From Aldehydirespirator sp965116665 (GTDB lineage: Bacteria; Actinomycetota; Acidimicrobiia; Acidimicrobiales; Aldehydirespiratoraceae): 64,000 bases of DNA. The notes below the pieces were generated by a model that saw nothing but the letters and a program-made list of their open reading frames with translations, had not been told where the DNA came from and searched no databases. Made by a program: the position numbers and the translations under genes. Below, in pieces: positions 17,173 to 25,545 of this stretch. Each line of letters starts with the position of its first letter. The stretch's first letter is position 1. Location of the stretch: contig OZ220709.1 of assembly GCA_965116665.1 (NCBI GenBank), forward strand, positions 3,038,001 through 3,102,000. Direction: 5' to 3'.

Positions 17173-18573
17173 TCAGGCGCTGGAGTCGATCAGATCCCAG
17201 AGCGCCTCGACATGGGCCCGGCCCGTCCATGTGGAACCCACCGAGATGCGGGCGTAGCGCACTCCGTCGACCTTCGAGGCGGTTATGTAGAACCTCCCGT
17301 CGTCGTTGATGCGATCGACCAGCTCGTCGGTCGCATCGTTGCCGTCGACATGGACGAATGAAACCAACGCGAACGGCGTGGGAGCGATGGTTGCGAGCTT
17401 GGGGTGGGCGTCGATGCGGCCGGCCAGCTCACGGGCCCAGCCGACGTGGGCGCGGATCATCCGGCGCAGGCCCGCCGCGCCGAAGCAGCGCAGCACGAAC
17501 CACAGCTTCAGCGCCCGGAACGGCCGGCCGAGGGGGCCGTGCCAGTCCCGGTAGTCGATCACCTGCCCGGACTCGGAATCCTCGTCGCGCAAGTAGGGCG
17601 GCAGGACGCTCAGAGCTTCGATGAGCGGCCGGCGATCGGCCACCCACATCACCGAGCAGTCGATGTTGGTGGCCAGCCACTTGTGGGGGTTGAACGTGTA
17701 GCTGTCCACCAGCTCCAGACCGTCCTGATGGTGGCGGAACTCCTCGCAGATCATGGCCGAGCCCGCATAGGCCGCGTCGACGTGGTGCCACATCTGCTCG
17801 GCCCGGGCGATCTCGCCGAAGCGCCGCACCGGATCGACGCCGGTGGTGCCGGTGGTGCCTACCGCCGAGCACACGAAGGCCGGTGCGAGACCGGCCTGGC
17901 GGTCCTCGGCAACGCTCGCGGCGAGCGCGTCGGGTCGGGCCGCGAACTCGCGGTCGGTCGCCAGCAGCCTGATGTGCCCGTAGCCGGCCATCCGGGCCCC
18001 CTTCTCGATCGAGGAGTGGGCGTGACTCGACGTGTAGGCGACCAGGTCCTTCGGGCCGGCTCCGCTCCGCAGCAGGCACCGCTCTCGGGCTACGACCAGC
18101 GCGGTGTGGGTTGACGCTGACGCGCCCGACTGCAGCACCCCGCCGCCTGCACCCGTTGTCTTCCATTGCTGGGGCACGCCGAGAAGGTCGACGAGCCAGT
18201 CGAGCACATGGGACTCGATCTCGGTCGCTGCCGGCGAGGTGGACCACAGCATCCCCTGCACGCCGATGCCGGCTGCGGCCAGCTCGCCCAGGATCGCGGG
18301 TGGCGACGACTGGGCCGGGAAGTACGCGAACCACCCCGGATGCTGCCAATGGGTCAGCCCCGGGGCAACCACCCGGTCGAGGTCGGCCAGGACCGAATCG
18401 AAAGCCTCTGGGGCCTCCGGGGCGCGCTCTGGCAGCTTGGCCCGCACGTCGCCCGGCTGCACGGGCTCACGCACGGGTCGGTCCTCCAGTCCGCCGAGGT
18501 AGTCGACGACCCAGTCGACGAGGGCGTAGGCGTTGCGCCGGAACGCCTCGAGGTCGAGCGCGTCTGGTTCCAA
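17173..18573 (-). CDS. PLP-dependent group II decarboxylase (aromatic-L-amino-acid decarboxylase type)
   Basis: Decarboxylates an amino acid (family substrates: DOPA, tyrosine, tryptophan, phenylalanine) to the amine. The 466-residue protein has the PLP lysine K298 in NPHKWL, the cofactor-stacking His in TSSHAHSS and the Asp-x-Ala in HVDAAYAG. The N-terminal 'LTHWQHPGWFAYFPAQSSP' segment is typical of the plant/animal AADC group. The start is set as TTG at 18573 because AGGAGGT lies 6 bases upstream, overlapping the stop of the preceding gene; no better ATG exists before the conserved region. It is coupled to the flavin oxidoreductase upstream (11-base gap). The amine it makes could feed the glutamine-synthetase-like ligases in this window, which is inference. 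Confidence 0.9.
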   Translation of the reverse strand: MEPDALDLEAFRRNAYALVDWVVDYLGGLEDRPVREPVQPGDVRAKLPERAPEAPEAFDSVLADLDRVVAPGLTHWQHPGWFAYFPAQSSPPAILGELAAAGIGVQGMLWSTSPAATEIESHVLDWLVDLLGVPQQWKTTGAGGGVLQSGASASTHTALVVARERCLLRSGAGPKDLVAYTSSHAHSSIEKGARMAGYGHIRLLATDREFAARPDALAASVAEDRQAGLAPAFVCSAVGTTGTTGVDPVRRFGEIARAEQMWHHVDAAYAGSAMICEEFRHHQDGLELVDSYTFNPHKWLATNIDCSVMWVADRRPLIEALSVLPPYLRDEDSESGQVIDYRDWHGPLGRPFRALKLWFVLRCFGAAGLRRMIRAHVGWARELAGRIDAHPKLATIAPTPFALVSFVHVDGNDATDELVDRINDDGRFYITASKVDGVRYARISVGSTWTGRAHVEALWDLIDSSA

Positions 18574-18584
18574 GGCGCTACCTC

Positions 18585-19520
18585 CTAGGCGCCGAGACGA
18601 GTGCAGTAGTCGACCATGCGCCGGCAGATGGAGGGCACCTCGCTGATGGCGTCGGTGTACTGCGACGGTTTCATGCAGAACAGCGTGTAGCCGGCCCCGA
18701 CCTGACCATCGATCGCTGCCATGGCCTCGTCGACGTCGGCCACCGCGTCGGGCGAGGCGAATGTGGCCCGGGTGCCGCCCACTAGTTCGATCTCGGAGAT
18801 GTCCCGCCCGACCGCGGCCAACCCTGCGGCCAGCTGGGCCAGATCCTCGGCCGTGGGGGCCCCGAAGGGGTGGAACCCGCTGCCGAAGCGGGCCATGCGG
18901 CGGATCAGAGCCGGGTGCATCCACTCGCCGCCGAACCACATGCGAGGACCCTCCGACCGCCAGGCCTTCGGCTCGCAGTACACGTCGGTGAAGCTGAAGT
19001 ACCGGCCCTGGTAGCTGGCGGGCGAGCCCGCCCAGAGCCGCGACATGGCCTCCAGGTGCTCGTCGAGGATGCGGCCCCGCTCCGAGAAGGGCACACCGTG
19101 AGCCTCGTACTCGGCCCGCTGCCACGACACGGTGGGCTGCACCACCAGCCGGCCCTCGCACAGCAGGTCGATGGTGGCCAGGTCCTTGGCCAGCAGGATC
19201 GGATGCCGCAACGGCGCGATGATGGCGCCGGCCACCACCCGGACCCGGCTGGTGGCGGCGGCCACCGCGGCCAGGGTGGCGACCGAACTGGGCCACGGCG
19301 TCGTCGGATCCTGGTTCCCGATGGCCGCGTACATCCGGGGATTGCTCATCAGCCCACCGGTGGCGGCATCGGGGCCGAGCATCGTCTGTTCGCTGACCAT
19401 CACTGCGTCGAAGCCGCTGTCCTCGGCGATCCGGGCCAGGTCGATCAGTCCCCGCATGTCGCGGGGGTCGAGCATGGTGTGGTTCTCGGTGAGGATCATC
19501 AACATTTGTGGCGGCGCCAT
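18585..19520 (-). CDS. LLM-class flavin-dependent oxidoreductase
   Basis: A 311-residue luciferase-like (TIM-barrel) protein of the F420- or FMN-dependent group. Features seen are an N-terminal strand 'MLMILTENHT', 'SGFDAVMVSEQ' around residue 35, a substrate/cofactor loop 'LRHPILLAKDLATIDLLCEGR' (split: LRHPILLAKDLAT near 105, LCEGRLVVQP near 120) and 'RMWFGGEWMHPALIRRMARF' near 195. The substrate is unknown. It is very similar along its whole length to the protein at 27074-28081, suggesting a duplication. It lies directly upstream of the decarboxylase gene and downstream of an SDR gene, all on the minus strand. Confidence 0.88.
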   Translation of the reverse strand: MAPPQMLMILTENHTMLDPRDMRGLIDLARIAEDSGFDAVMVSEQTMLGPDAATGGLMSNPRMYAAIGNQDPTTPWPSSVATLAAVAAATSRVRVVAGAIIAPLRHPILLAKDLATIDLLCEGRLVVQPTVSWQRAEYEAHGVPFSERGRILDEHLEAMSRLWAGSPASYQGRYFSFTDVYCEPKAWRSEGPRMWFGGEWMHPALIRRMARFGSGFHPFGAPTAEDLAQLAAGLAAVGRDISEIELVGGTRATFASPDAVADVDEAMAAIDGQVGAGYTLFCMKPSQYTDAISEVPSICRRMVDYCTRLGA

Positions 19521-19558
19521 GTCAACGCGCCTTGCAGTGCCGGGTCGGGTCGTTCACG

Positions 19559-20317
19559 TCAAGGCTCCAGCAGATCGAATGGACCGAGGGCGACCGCGCC
19601 GCCGTCGAGGCGGAAGGACACGCCGGTGGCGAACCGGCCCGCCGGTGCCACCAGGTAATGCACCAGGGCTGCGATCTCGTCGGGCTCGCCGGCTCGCCCC
19701 GCGATGTTCACCGACACACCCGCCTCAGAGAGTTCGCGGATCACACCGCTGGCCATCGGCGTGTCCACGATTCCCGGATCGACCTGCGCGACCCTGATGC
19801 CGTCGGCCCGCCACTCCTTGGCCAGCGCCACCGTGACCGCGGCCAGCCCGGCCTTGGTCGCCCCGTAGACGGCACCGCCCGCGGAGGGCCTCACCGCGTC
19901 CACCGAGCCGATCATCACCACCGCGGCGTCGCCGGCCGCAGCCAGATGCGGATGGGCCAGCTGGCATAGCCGCAGGGGAGTCCAGAGGTTGAGTCCGACC
20001 AGCCCGTCGAAGTACTCCCGGTCAAGCTCGCCGAGAGGCAGCCAGTCGCCCCGGCCCGCGTTGTTCACCAGGATGTCGAGCCCGCCGAGCGCGCCGACGG
20101 CCTCGTCGATCACCCGATCGACAGCCTCGGCATCGGCCAGATCGGCCACGAGCGCACGCACCGAGCCCTGCGCCTGCGGCACTCGCCCCGACCGCGACAC
20201 CGCCACCACGTCGGCGCCCGCACCGGCCAGCCTGGCTGCGACGGCGCCCCCGATCCCGGCCGACGCACCGGTGACCACGGCGCGCCTGCCGGTCAGATCG
20301 AAAGCCGCGTCGGGCAC
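19559..20317 (-). CDS. Short-chain dehydrogenase/reductase (SDR)
   Basis: NAD(P)-dependent oxidoreductase of 252 residues with a classical SDR layout: TGASAGIG at residues 16-23 for cofactor binding, NNAG near 85, and the catalytic S138, Y151 and K155 (YGATK). 'VDPGIVDTPM' and 'GVSFRLDGG' close the fold. The substrate, a hydroxyl or ketone on a small molecule, is not deducible. First gene of the likely SDR-flavin oxidoreductase-decarboxylase unit (38-base and 11-base gaps). Confidence 0.92.
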   Translation of the reverse strand: MPDAAFDLTGRRAVVTGASAGIGGAVAARLAGAGADVVAVSRSGRVPQAQGSVRALVADLADAEAVDRVIDEAVGALGGLDILVNNAGRGDWLPLGELDREYFDGLVGLNLWTPLRLCQLAHPHLAAAGDAAVVMIGSVDAVRPSAGGAVYGATKAGLAAVTVALAKEWRADGIRVAQVDPGIVDTPMASGVIRELSEAGVSVNIAGRAGEPDEIAALVHYLVAPAGRFATGVSFRLDGGAVALGPFDLLEP

Positions 20318-20402
20318 GGAGCCACCCTAGCTACGTGATGTCCATGCTCAGATGCCGGAGGGAGTCTCGGTTCTCACGTTCGTCAAACGTTGGCTTGTCA
20401 CA

Positions 20403-20432
20403 CTCGAATACAAACATATGTTCGTATTCGAG
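20403..20432. promoter_or_regulatory. 30-bp near-perfect palindrome upstream of the restriction-modification operon
   Basis: A 30-base inverted repeat with perfect 9-bp outer arms (CTCGAATAC / GTATTCGAG) and a palindromic centre AACATATGTT; only one symmetric base pair (positions 10 and 21) fails to match. It ends 26 bases before the methyltransferase start. This is a likely operator for control of the operon. No C-protein gene was recognised next to it. Confidence 0.65.
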
Positions 20433-20458
20433 GTATCCCCCACACGGAGGGCGACGCG

Positions 20459-22123
20459 ATGCCAAACTGCAACCAAATGACGCTGATCGACTGCGAGACA
20501 GGTTCACCGGCCGCCGTCATGGACGGGCTGTGCGACGAGCAGGACCTCGCGAGTATTGCTTGGTCGATCATCCGTGACGGCCAGCTTGCCGAGCTTTCAG
20601 AACCCGAGTGCGAACTCGTACAGGCCCTAGAGGTTCCCGGCCACGCTGCTCACGACAGCGGACTGATCGACCTGATCCGCTCGGGTCAGGACCCTCTGGG
20701 CGACGCTCTCATGCACTTGCGCCCACCCGACCAGCGCAGGCCGCTCGGCGCGACCTACACACCTTCCGAGATCGTTTCCTCGATCGTTACCTGGGTAGCG
20801 GCACGGTCAAGGCCAGCCCGCGTTATCGATCCTGGAACAGGCTCGGCCCGGTTCCTGCTGGAAGCTGGTCATGTGCTGCCGGAAGCCCTGCTGGTCGGGG
20901 TGGAGATCGACCCACTCGCCGCACTACTGGCCCGGGCCAACCTCACGGCGGCGGGTCTTGACCATCGGGCGCAGATCCTGGTGCGAGATTATCGCGACGC
21001 TGACTTTGGCGAGTTCAAGAGCACCACCGCCTACATCGGGAATCCGCCCTACGTCCGCCACCACCAGATCGAGCCGGAATGGAAGGAATGGTTGGCTGCA
21101 AGCTCGGCCTCCCTCGGGCTGAAGGCCAGCGGCCTCGCCGGGATGCACGTCCACTTCATGTTGGCCACGGCCCTGCATTCCCGGCCTGGCGACCTCGGCG
21201 CGTTCGTGACCTCGTCAGAGTGGCTCGACGTCAATTACGGCCACCTCCCGAGGATGCTGTTCGCGACCCGGCTAGGCGGAGTCTCGATCCACCTAGTTGA
21301 TCCGCATGCCACACCCTTCGCCGACGCAGCAACCACTGCGGCCGTCACCTGCTTTGAGGTAGGCGAGCCTGGTGCGTCGATTCGCATGGAGCGGGTCCCG
21401 AGCACGTCCGACCTGGGCGTGCTGGACGGCGGGCGGGCTTTCAGCCGACGACAGTTGCGCGCCGCGCCGAGATGGTCAGCGCTGCTCAACGGCTCCAAGA
21501 AGCCACCCGAAGGTTACGTAGAGCTGGGCGAGATCTGTCGTGTGCATCGTGGTGCAGTGACCGGCGCAAACTCCATATGGATCACCGACGCTGACGACCC
21601 GGCCCTGCCACCGGATGTACTCCTTCCGTCGATCACTCGGGCAGCCGAACTCTTCAACGCTTCGGACGGTGTTCTGTCAAGCACACATGGTCTACGGGCC
21701 GTGATCGCCCTACCAGCCGACCTCGAAATGTTCGACGAAGCTGACCGACTCCTCATCGACAGGTTCCTTCGGTCTGCCGAGCGACGCGGGGTCCGCTCCG
21801 GCTACATCGCTCGCAATCGCAACCCCTGGTGGGCTGTGGGCCTTCGGACGCCTGCTCCCATCCTCGCGACCTACATGGCAAGGCGTCCGCCGGCGTTCGT
21901 CCGCAATCTCTCGACGGCCCGCAATGTGAACGTCGTTCACGGCATCTATCCACGCGAGGCCATGTCCGCTACTTCCCTCAATGCACTGGCGGCAGCGCTG
22001 CGCGCCGCAGCCCCATCTGCGGTTGGACGAACCTACGCCGGCGGCCTCGTCAAGTTCGAGCCGTCCGAAATGGGCCGAATCCCTGTGCCAGAGCCCGCAG
22101 TGCTGGGAGAGATGGCGGCGTGA
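20459..22123 (+). CDS. Type II DNA adenine-N6 methyltransferase (XamI-type system)
   Basis: Protective methyltransferase of a type II restriction-modification system. The 554-residue protein has SAM motif I 'VIDPGTGSARFLLEAG' near residue 120 and catalytic motif IV NPPY near residue 195, the N6-adenine gamma-type order. The C-terminal half from about residue 340 ('GYVELGEICRVHRGAVTGAN') resembles the target-recognition region of TaqI/Eco57I-like enzymes. The ATG at 20459 has CGGAGGG 8 bases upstream. The stop overlaps the endonuclease start (GTGA). Third codon positions are visibly less G/C-biased than in flanking genes, consistent with horizontal transfer. XamI recognises GTCGAC; whether this pair does is untested. 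Confidence 0.9.
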   Translation: MPNCNQMTLIDCETGSPAAVMDGLCDEQDLASIAWSIIRDGQLAELSEPECELVQALEVPGHAAHDSGLIDLIRSGQDPLGDALMHLRPPDQRRPLGATYTPSEIVSSIVTWVAARSRPARVIDPGTGSARFLLEAGHVLPEALLVGVEIDPLAALLARANLTAAGLDHRAQILVRDYRDADFGEFKSTTAYIGNPPYVRHHQIEPEWKEWLAASSASLGLKASGLAGMHVHFMLATALHSRPGDLGAFVTSSEWLDVNYGHLPRMLFATRLGGVSIHLVDPHATPFADAATTAAVTCFEVGEPGASIRMERVPSTSDLGVLDGGRAFSRRQLRAAPRWSALLNGSKKPPEGYVELGEICRVHRGAVTGANSIWITDADDPALPPDVLLPSITRAAELFNASDGVLSSTHGLRAVIALPADLEMFDEADRLLIDRFLRSAERRGVRSGYIARNRNPWWAVGLRTPAPILATYMARRPPAFVRNLSTARNVNVVHGIYPREAMSATSLNALAAALRAAAPSAVGRTYAGGLVKFEPSEMGRIPVPEPAVLGEMAA

Positions 22124-23034
22124 TCCTGATCGATCCGCCTCGCTGGAACGAAGGCGAACTCGACGAACAGATCGCCCGAGCACTCAAGGCGTTCCGCGAA
22201 GAGCGGGTCACCGAGCCCGTCGAGCAGTACCGACACGTCTTCGACGAGTTCGCGGCCCGTGTCAGGATGCTGCTTGCGGTGACGGACAATTTGTCGACGC
22301 TGCAGGACGCCTCACCGGACCTGCTAGCCGATGAGGACACCTTGGACGCGTTGCGCTACTTGGCAGGGCCTCCGATCTCAGCCGACGACCTCAAGACGCT
22401 GTCGGGCGCTTCGCTCGCGCCGAGTCGTTTGCGAGATGATCCCGTGGCAGCCAAGCGAATACTCGACACCGTCTTGGCGAGCCTTGACACCAAGCGGTTC
22501 CCGTGGATTGAGGATCATCGCCACCCGGACAGCGCGGAACTGCGCGCTGCGGCCATCGCCTCTGCGAGCCTCATGGCCACCCAGCGAGTGCAGACGGACC
22601 GACGGAATTCAGCGAAGAGCGACCAAGAAGACCGGGTGGCGGAGTACCTGTCGGGGATCGGCCTGAAGTCCGTCAAGTCGCGCCAGATCAGCACTCACAG
22701 CGATGCTCCTGCACGGGGATCATTCTGTGGAGAGTCACCGTTCGGTGGTCGGAAGGCCGACCTTGTCGTTCATCTTCATGACGGGCGCCTCATGCCCATC
22801 GAATGCAAGGTTTCCAATTCCGCCACCAACTCCGTGAAGCGCCTCAACAACGACGCTGCGGCCAAAGCAACCGCGTGGATCGACTACTTCGGCCGCGGCC
22901 AGACCGTTCCCTGCGCCGTCCTGTCGGGCGTCTTCAAGAGACACAACGTGGTGCAGGCGCAGGAGGCCGGGCTGACGATCTTCTGGGCGCACGACCTGCA
23001 GCCGCTGGGCGATTTCATACTCTCGGCCAGATAG
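22120..23034 (+). CDS. XamI family type II restriction endonuclease
   Basis: Partner endonuclease, 304 residues, starting at a GTG that overlaps the methyltransferase stop, with GGGAGAG upstream. The PD-(D/E)xK nuclease core is visible late in the protein: 'GRKADLVVHLHDG' supplies the Asp and 'MPIECKVSN' the Glu-x-Lys. The N-terminal 'LIDPPRWNEGELDEQIARA' and 'YRHVFDEF' match the RE_XamI family as I recall it. Translational coupling after the methylase is usual for keeping modification ahead of restriction. Codon use is AT-richer than neighbours, like the methylase. Confidence 0.85.
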   Translation: MILIDPPRWNEGELDEQIARALKAFREERVTEPVEQYRHVFDEFAARVRMLLAVTDNLSTLQDASPDLLADEDTLDALRYLAGPPISADDLKTLSGASLAPSRLRDDPVAAKRILDTVLASLDTKRFPWIEDHRHPDSAELRAAAIASASLMATQRVQTDRRNSAKSDQEDRVAEYLSGIGLKSVKSRQISTHSDAPARGSFCGESPFGGRKADLVVHLHDGRLMPIECKVSNSATNSVKRLNNDAAAKATAWIDYFGRGQTVPCAVLSGVFKRHNVVQAQEAGLTIFWAHDLQPLGDFILSAR

Positions 23035-23058
23035 ACGGCTGTTGAGGGGAAGGCTCAG

Positions 23059-23238
23059 ATGAAGGAAGAGGACGACTCGCCGTCAGAACGGAGTCGGCCG
23101 CGTCCTCCGCTTCTGCCCGAGGAGGTGGACACCGCCTGGGCAGTCCTCTTGAGCAATCCGCCAGTCGTGTGGCGCTATGACCGTTACGATCCCGCCTGGA
23201 AGCTGCCTCGACCTGCCGCACGGCCATCCCGGCGCTGA
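23059..23238 (+). CDS. Small hypothetical ORF after the restriction endonuclease (59 aa)
   Basis: An open frame of 59 codons, ATG at 23059, with AGGGGAAGG about 6-13 bases upstream and only 24 bases after the endonuclease stop. The product is very acidic at the N-terminus (MKEEDD), then Pro/Arg-rich, with 'TAWAVLLSNPPVVWRYDRYDP' in the middle and a basic Pro/Arg tail. I do not recognise it. It could be a third gene of the restriction-modification unit or a truncated remnant. The good ribosome site is the main support. Confidence 0.4.
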   Translation: MKEEDDSPSERSRPRPPLLPEEVDTAWAVLLSNPPVVWRYDRYDPAWKLPRPAARPSRR

Positions 23239-23296
23239 ACTGCTCCATACCCGCGAGGCTCGCGGCGGACTGACTCGCCGGAGTGCGGAGCCCTTG

Positions 23297-23316
23297 ATCG
23301 TTCGGTGCCAAACGAT
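23297..23316. promoter_or_regulatory. Operator-like palindrome upstream of the acetoacetate decarboxylase-like gene
   Basis: A 20-base inverted repeat with arms ATCGTT and AACGAT (18 of 20 positions symmetric). It ends 12 bases before the start codon, so a bound protein would block transcription or initiation. On the complementary strand it reads GTTTGG-CAC-C-G-AACG, the same pattern as at 16620-16635 and 38190-38209. Confidence 0.6.
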
Positions 23317-23328
23317 TAGACTCGTGGG

Positions 23329-24147
23329 ATGGCCGAGCTTCAGGGGTTCATGTTTCCGCGGACGCCGTCCGGGGTCGCAGGGATCGTGCCGGCTCCCCCC
23401 TGGCACTACTCGGGTGACATGCTCACCGTCGAGTACCGAACAGATCCGGACCGGGTGGCCGCCCTCCTTCCCGATCCCCTGGAGCCGGCCCCGGATGATC
23501 CGGGCGCGGTGGCCGTGATCTGGGCCGAGTGGCAGAGCTGCGGTGACACTTTCGAGGAGTTGCTCGACCCGGTGCGGGCCCAGTACCGGGAGGTGTTCGC
23601 GGTGGTGCGGTGCCAGTTCCGCGGCGAGACGTACAGCCGGGCGGCCTACATATGGGTCGACAAGGACTTCGCCCTGGCCCGGGGACACTTCCAGGGCTAT
23701 CCCAAGAAGATGAGCGAGATAGCCATAACCCGGCCGGTGACGGTGGGTCGGGCCGGACCCCGGTTGCGGCCGGGCGGCCGGTTCGGGGCCACCCTGAGCA
23801 CCTGGGGACGGCGCATCGCCGAGGCCCGACTCACCATAACCGGCACCGCCGAGACGCCGGGCTTCGTGAACGGCCATCCGATGCTGCACAGCCGCCAGAT
23901 GCCCGCCATGGAGGCCGACGGCACCGACTCGCTCGACGAGCTGGTCACCATGCGGGGCTACGACGCCGACCTCGGCCCGGTGTACTCGGGCGATGCCGAG
24001 CTGGTGCTGCCCACCGGTCCCACCGAGGAATTGCATCACCTGCAGCCGATCGAGATGATCGGCGGCTTCTACCGCCAGGTCGGCATGTCCATGGCGGCCG
24101 GCACCACCCTGTGGGCCGCCCCCAACCCCAAGGCCGGAGGCGACTAG
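23329..24147 (+). CDS. Acetoacetate decarboxylase (ADC) family protein
   Basis: A 272-residue ADC-fold protein. The adjacent lysines K126-K127 in GYPKKMSEI match the Schiff-base lysine pair of clostridial acetoacetate decarboxylase, and E67/E76-77 lie in the expected acidic region. Family members include decarboxylases, aldolase-dehydratases and hydratases acting on oxo-acids, so acetoacetate is not assured as substrate. It is the first gene of a rightward unit with P450, extradiol dioxygenase and amidotransferase. A palindrome sits directly upstream and a long hairpin follows the gene. Confidence 0.85.
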   Translation: MAELQGFMFPRTPSGVAGIVPAPPWHYSGDMLTVEYRTDPDRVAALLPDPLEPAPDDPGAVAVIWAEWQSCGDTFEELLDPVRAQYREVFAVVRCQFRGETYSRAAYIWVDKDFALARGHFQGYPKKMSEIAITRPVTVGRAGPRLRPGGRFGATLSTWGRRIAEARLTITGTAETPGFVNGHPMLHSRQMPAMEADGTDSLDELVTMRGYDADLGPVYSGDAELVLPTGPTEELHHLQPIEMIGGFYRQVGMSMAAGTTLWAAPNPKAGGD

Positions 24148-24174
24148 CCCATGGACTGGCTGCCACGAGCCTCC

Positions 24175-24213
24175 GGTCGCGCTTTCCTGCGATACGCGCG
24201 GGAAAGCGCGACC
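24175..24213. terminator. Long hairpin between ADC-like gene and P450
   Basis: Perfect 13-bp arms GGTCGCGCTTTCC (24175-24187) and GGAAAGCGCGACC (24201-24213) with a 13-base loop, in the 86-base gap before the P450 start. No U-tract. It could terminate part of the transcripts, protect a processed 3' end, or act as an operator. Confidence 0.5.
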
Positions 24214-24233
24214 AGAGCGATGCAGGGTCCGCG

Positions 24234-25514
24234 ATGAGCTCGGCCACGACCACGTTCGTGGACGACTATCTCGACGACCACGGCGACGACGACGCCGACC
24301 TGTCGTCGCACGATTCGTTCACCTCCGGCGTGCCCCACGCCACCTTCAGGAGGCTGCGCCGCGAGGACCCGGTGCACTGGACCCCCGAGTCCACCGGATC
24401 CGGCTTCTGGTCGATCACCCGCTACCGCGACGCCCTGGCCGTCAGCCGCGACGTGGAGACCTTCACCTCCTCCCGGGGCATCCGCCTCGAGGAGATGGAC
24501 GACGACGAGCTCGAGGCCCGCCGCACCATGATGGAACTGGACCCGCCCGCGCACACCCGGCTGCGCCGGCTCGTCAACCGGGGCTTCACCCGCCGCACCG
24601 TCGAGTCCTACGAGGACAGCATCCGGGCGCTGGCCGCGGAGGTGCTCGACGAGGCCCTTGCCGCCGACGGGTTCGACTTCGTCACCGAGGTCGCCGCGAG
24701 GCTCCCGATGCGCATGCTGGGCCGGCTGTTGGGCACCAGCGACGAGGACGGTCATCAACTGGTGGAATGGGGCGACGCCTTCCTGGGCAACAGCGACCCG
24801 GAGTTCACCACCCACGTCGTGGACACCACCGACACCGAGGAGTTCCGGCTGATGCCGTTCCGCAGCCCGGCCGCGGCCGAGGTCTTCGAATACGCCGAGC
24901 AGCAGGCGACCGAGCGCCGGGCCTGCCCCCGCGACGACGTGATCACCCAGCTGCTGGCCCCCACCCGCGACGGCGAGCCGCTGAGCGACTTGGAGTTCAA
25001 GAACTTCCTCCTGCTGCTCATCGCGGCCGGCAACGACACCACCCGCTACACCATGACCCACGGGCTGCGCACCATGATGCAGCATCCCGAGCTGTGGCGG
25101 GCCTGGCGGGCCGACCCGTCACTGACGGAGACCGCGGTGGAGGAGATCCTGCGCACCAGCGCGGTGACCATGCACTTCCGCCGCACCGCAACCCGGGCCG
25201 TCACCGTCGGCGGGAAGGACATCGCCGCGGGAGACAAGGTCGTGATGTGGTTCTGCTCGGCCAACCACGACGATGACGGCTTCCCCCGTCCATGGCGCTT
25301 CGACCTGGCCCGCGACCCCAACGACCACATGGCCTTCGGGCGCAACGGCCCCCACCTGTGCCTGGGCGCCTGGCTGGCCCGCATGGAGGCCCGGCTCGTG
25401 TACGAGGAACTAATGAAGCGAGTCGATCGTCTCGAGCCCGACGGCGAGCCCGAGTACCTGCGCTCCAACTTCATCGCGGGCATCAAGCATCTGCCGGTGC
25501 GCGTGGTTGCCTGA
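24234..25514 (+). CDS. Cytochrome P450 (first of three)
   Basis: Soluble bacterial P450 of 426 residues that inserts one oxygen atom into a lipophilic substrate using separate ferredoxin and reductase, neither found in the window. The I-helix motif is AAGNDTTR, the K-helix ExxR is EEILR and the haem-binding loop FGRNGPHLCLG places the thiolate at C376. The sequence style resembles actinobacterial steroid/terpene-oxidising P450 families, by memory only. The ATG at 24234 is chosen as the first start giving the typical short acidic N-terminus. It is strikingly similar throughout to the P450 at 52351-53610, indicating a paralogous pair. Downstream is an extradiol dioxygenase. Confidence 0.93.
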   Translation: MSSATTTFVDDYLDDHGDDDADLSSHDSFTSGVPHATFRRLRREDPVHWTPESTGSGFWSITRYRDALAVSRDVETFTSSRGIRLEEMDDDELEARRTMMELDPPAHTRLRRLVNRGFTRRTVESYEDSIRALAAEVLDEALAADGFDFVTEVAARLPMRMLGRLLGTSDEDGHQLVEWGDAFLGNSDPEFTTHVVDTTDTEEFRLMPFRSPAAAEVFEYAEQQATERRACPRDDVITQLLAPTRDGEPLSDLEFKNFLLLLIAAGNDTTRYTMTHGLRTMMQHPELWRAWRADPSLTETAVEEILRTSAVTMHFRRTATRAVTVGGKDIAAGDKVVMWFCSANHDDDGFPRPWRFDLARDPNDHMAFGRNGPHLCLGAWLARMEARLVYEELMKRVDRLEPDGEPEYLRSNFIAGIKHLPVRVVA

Positions 25515-25545
25515 TAGCGTCATCGAGTCGAGGGGAGGCTTGGCC

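Noticed and set aside
20390..20458. Upstream extension of the methylase reading frame to a TTG at 20390
   Set aside because: It would run through the 30-bp palindrome and has no ribosome site, whereas the ATG at 20459 has CGGAGGG at proper spacing.
20318..23330. Restriction-modification region as part of a prophage or integrative element
   Set aside because: No integrase, tRNA end, phage gene or flanking attachment repeat was seen; only base composition differs.
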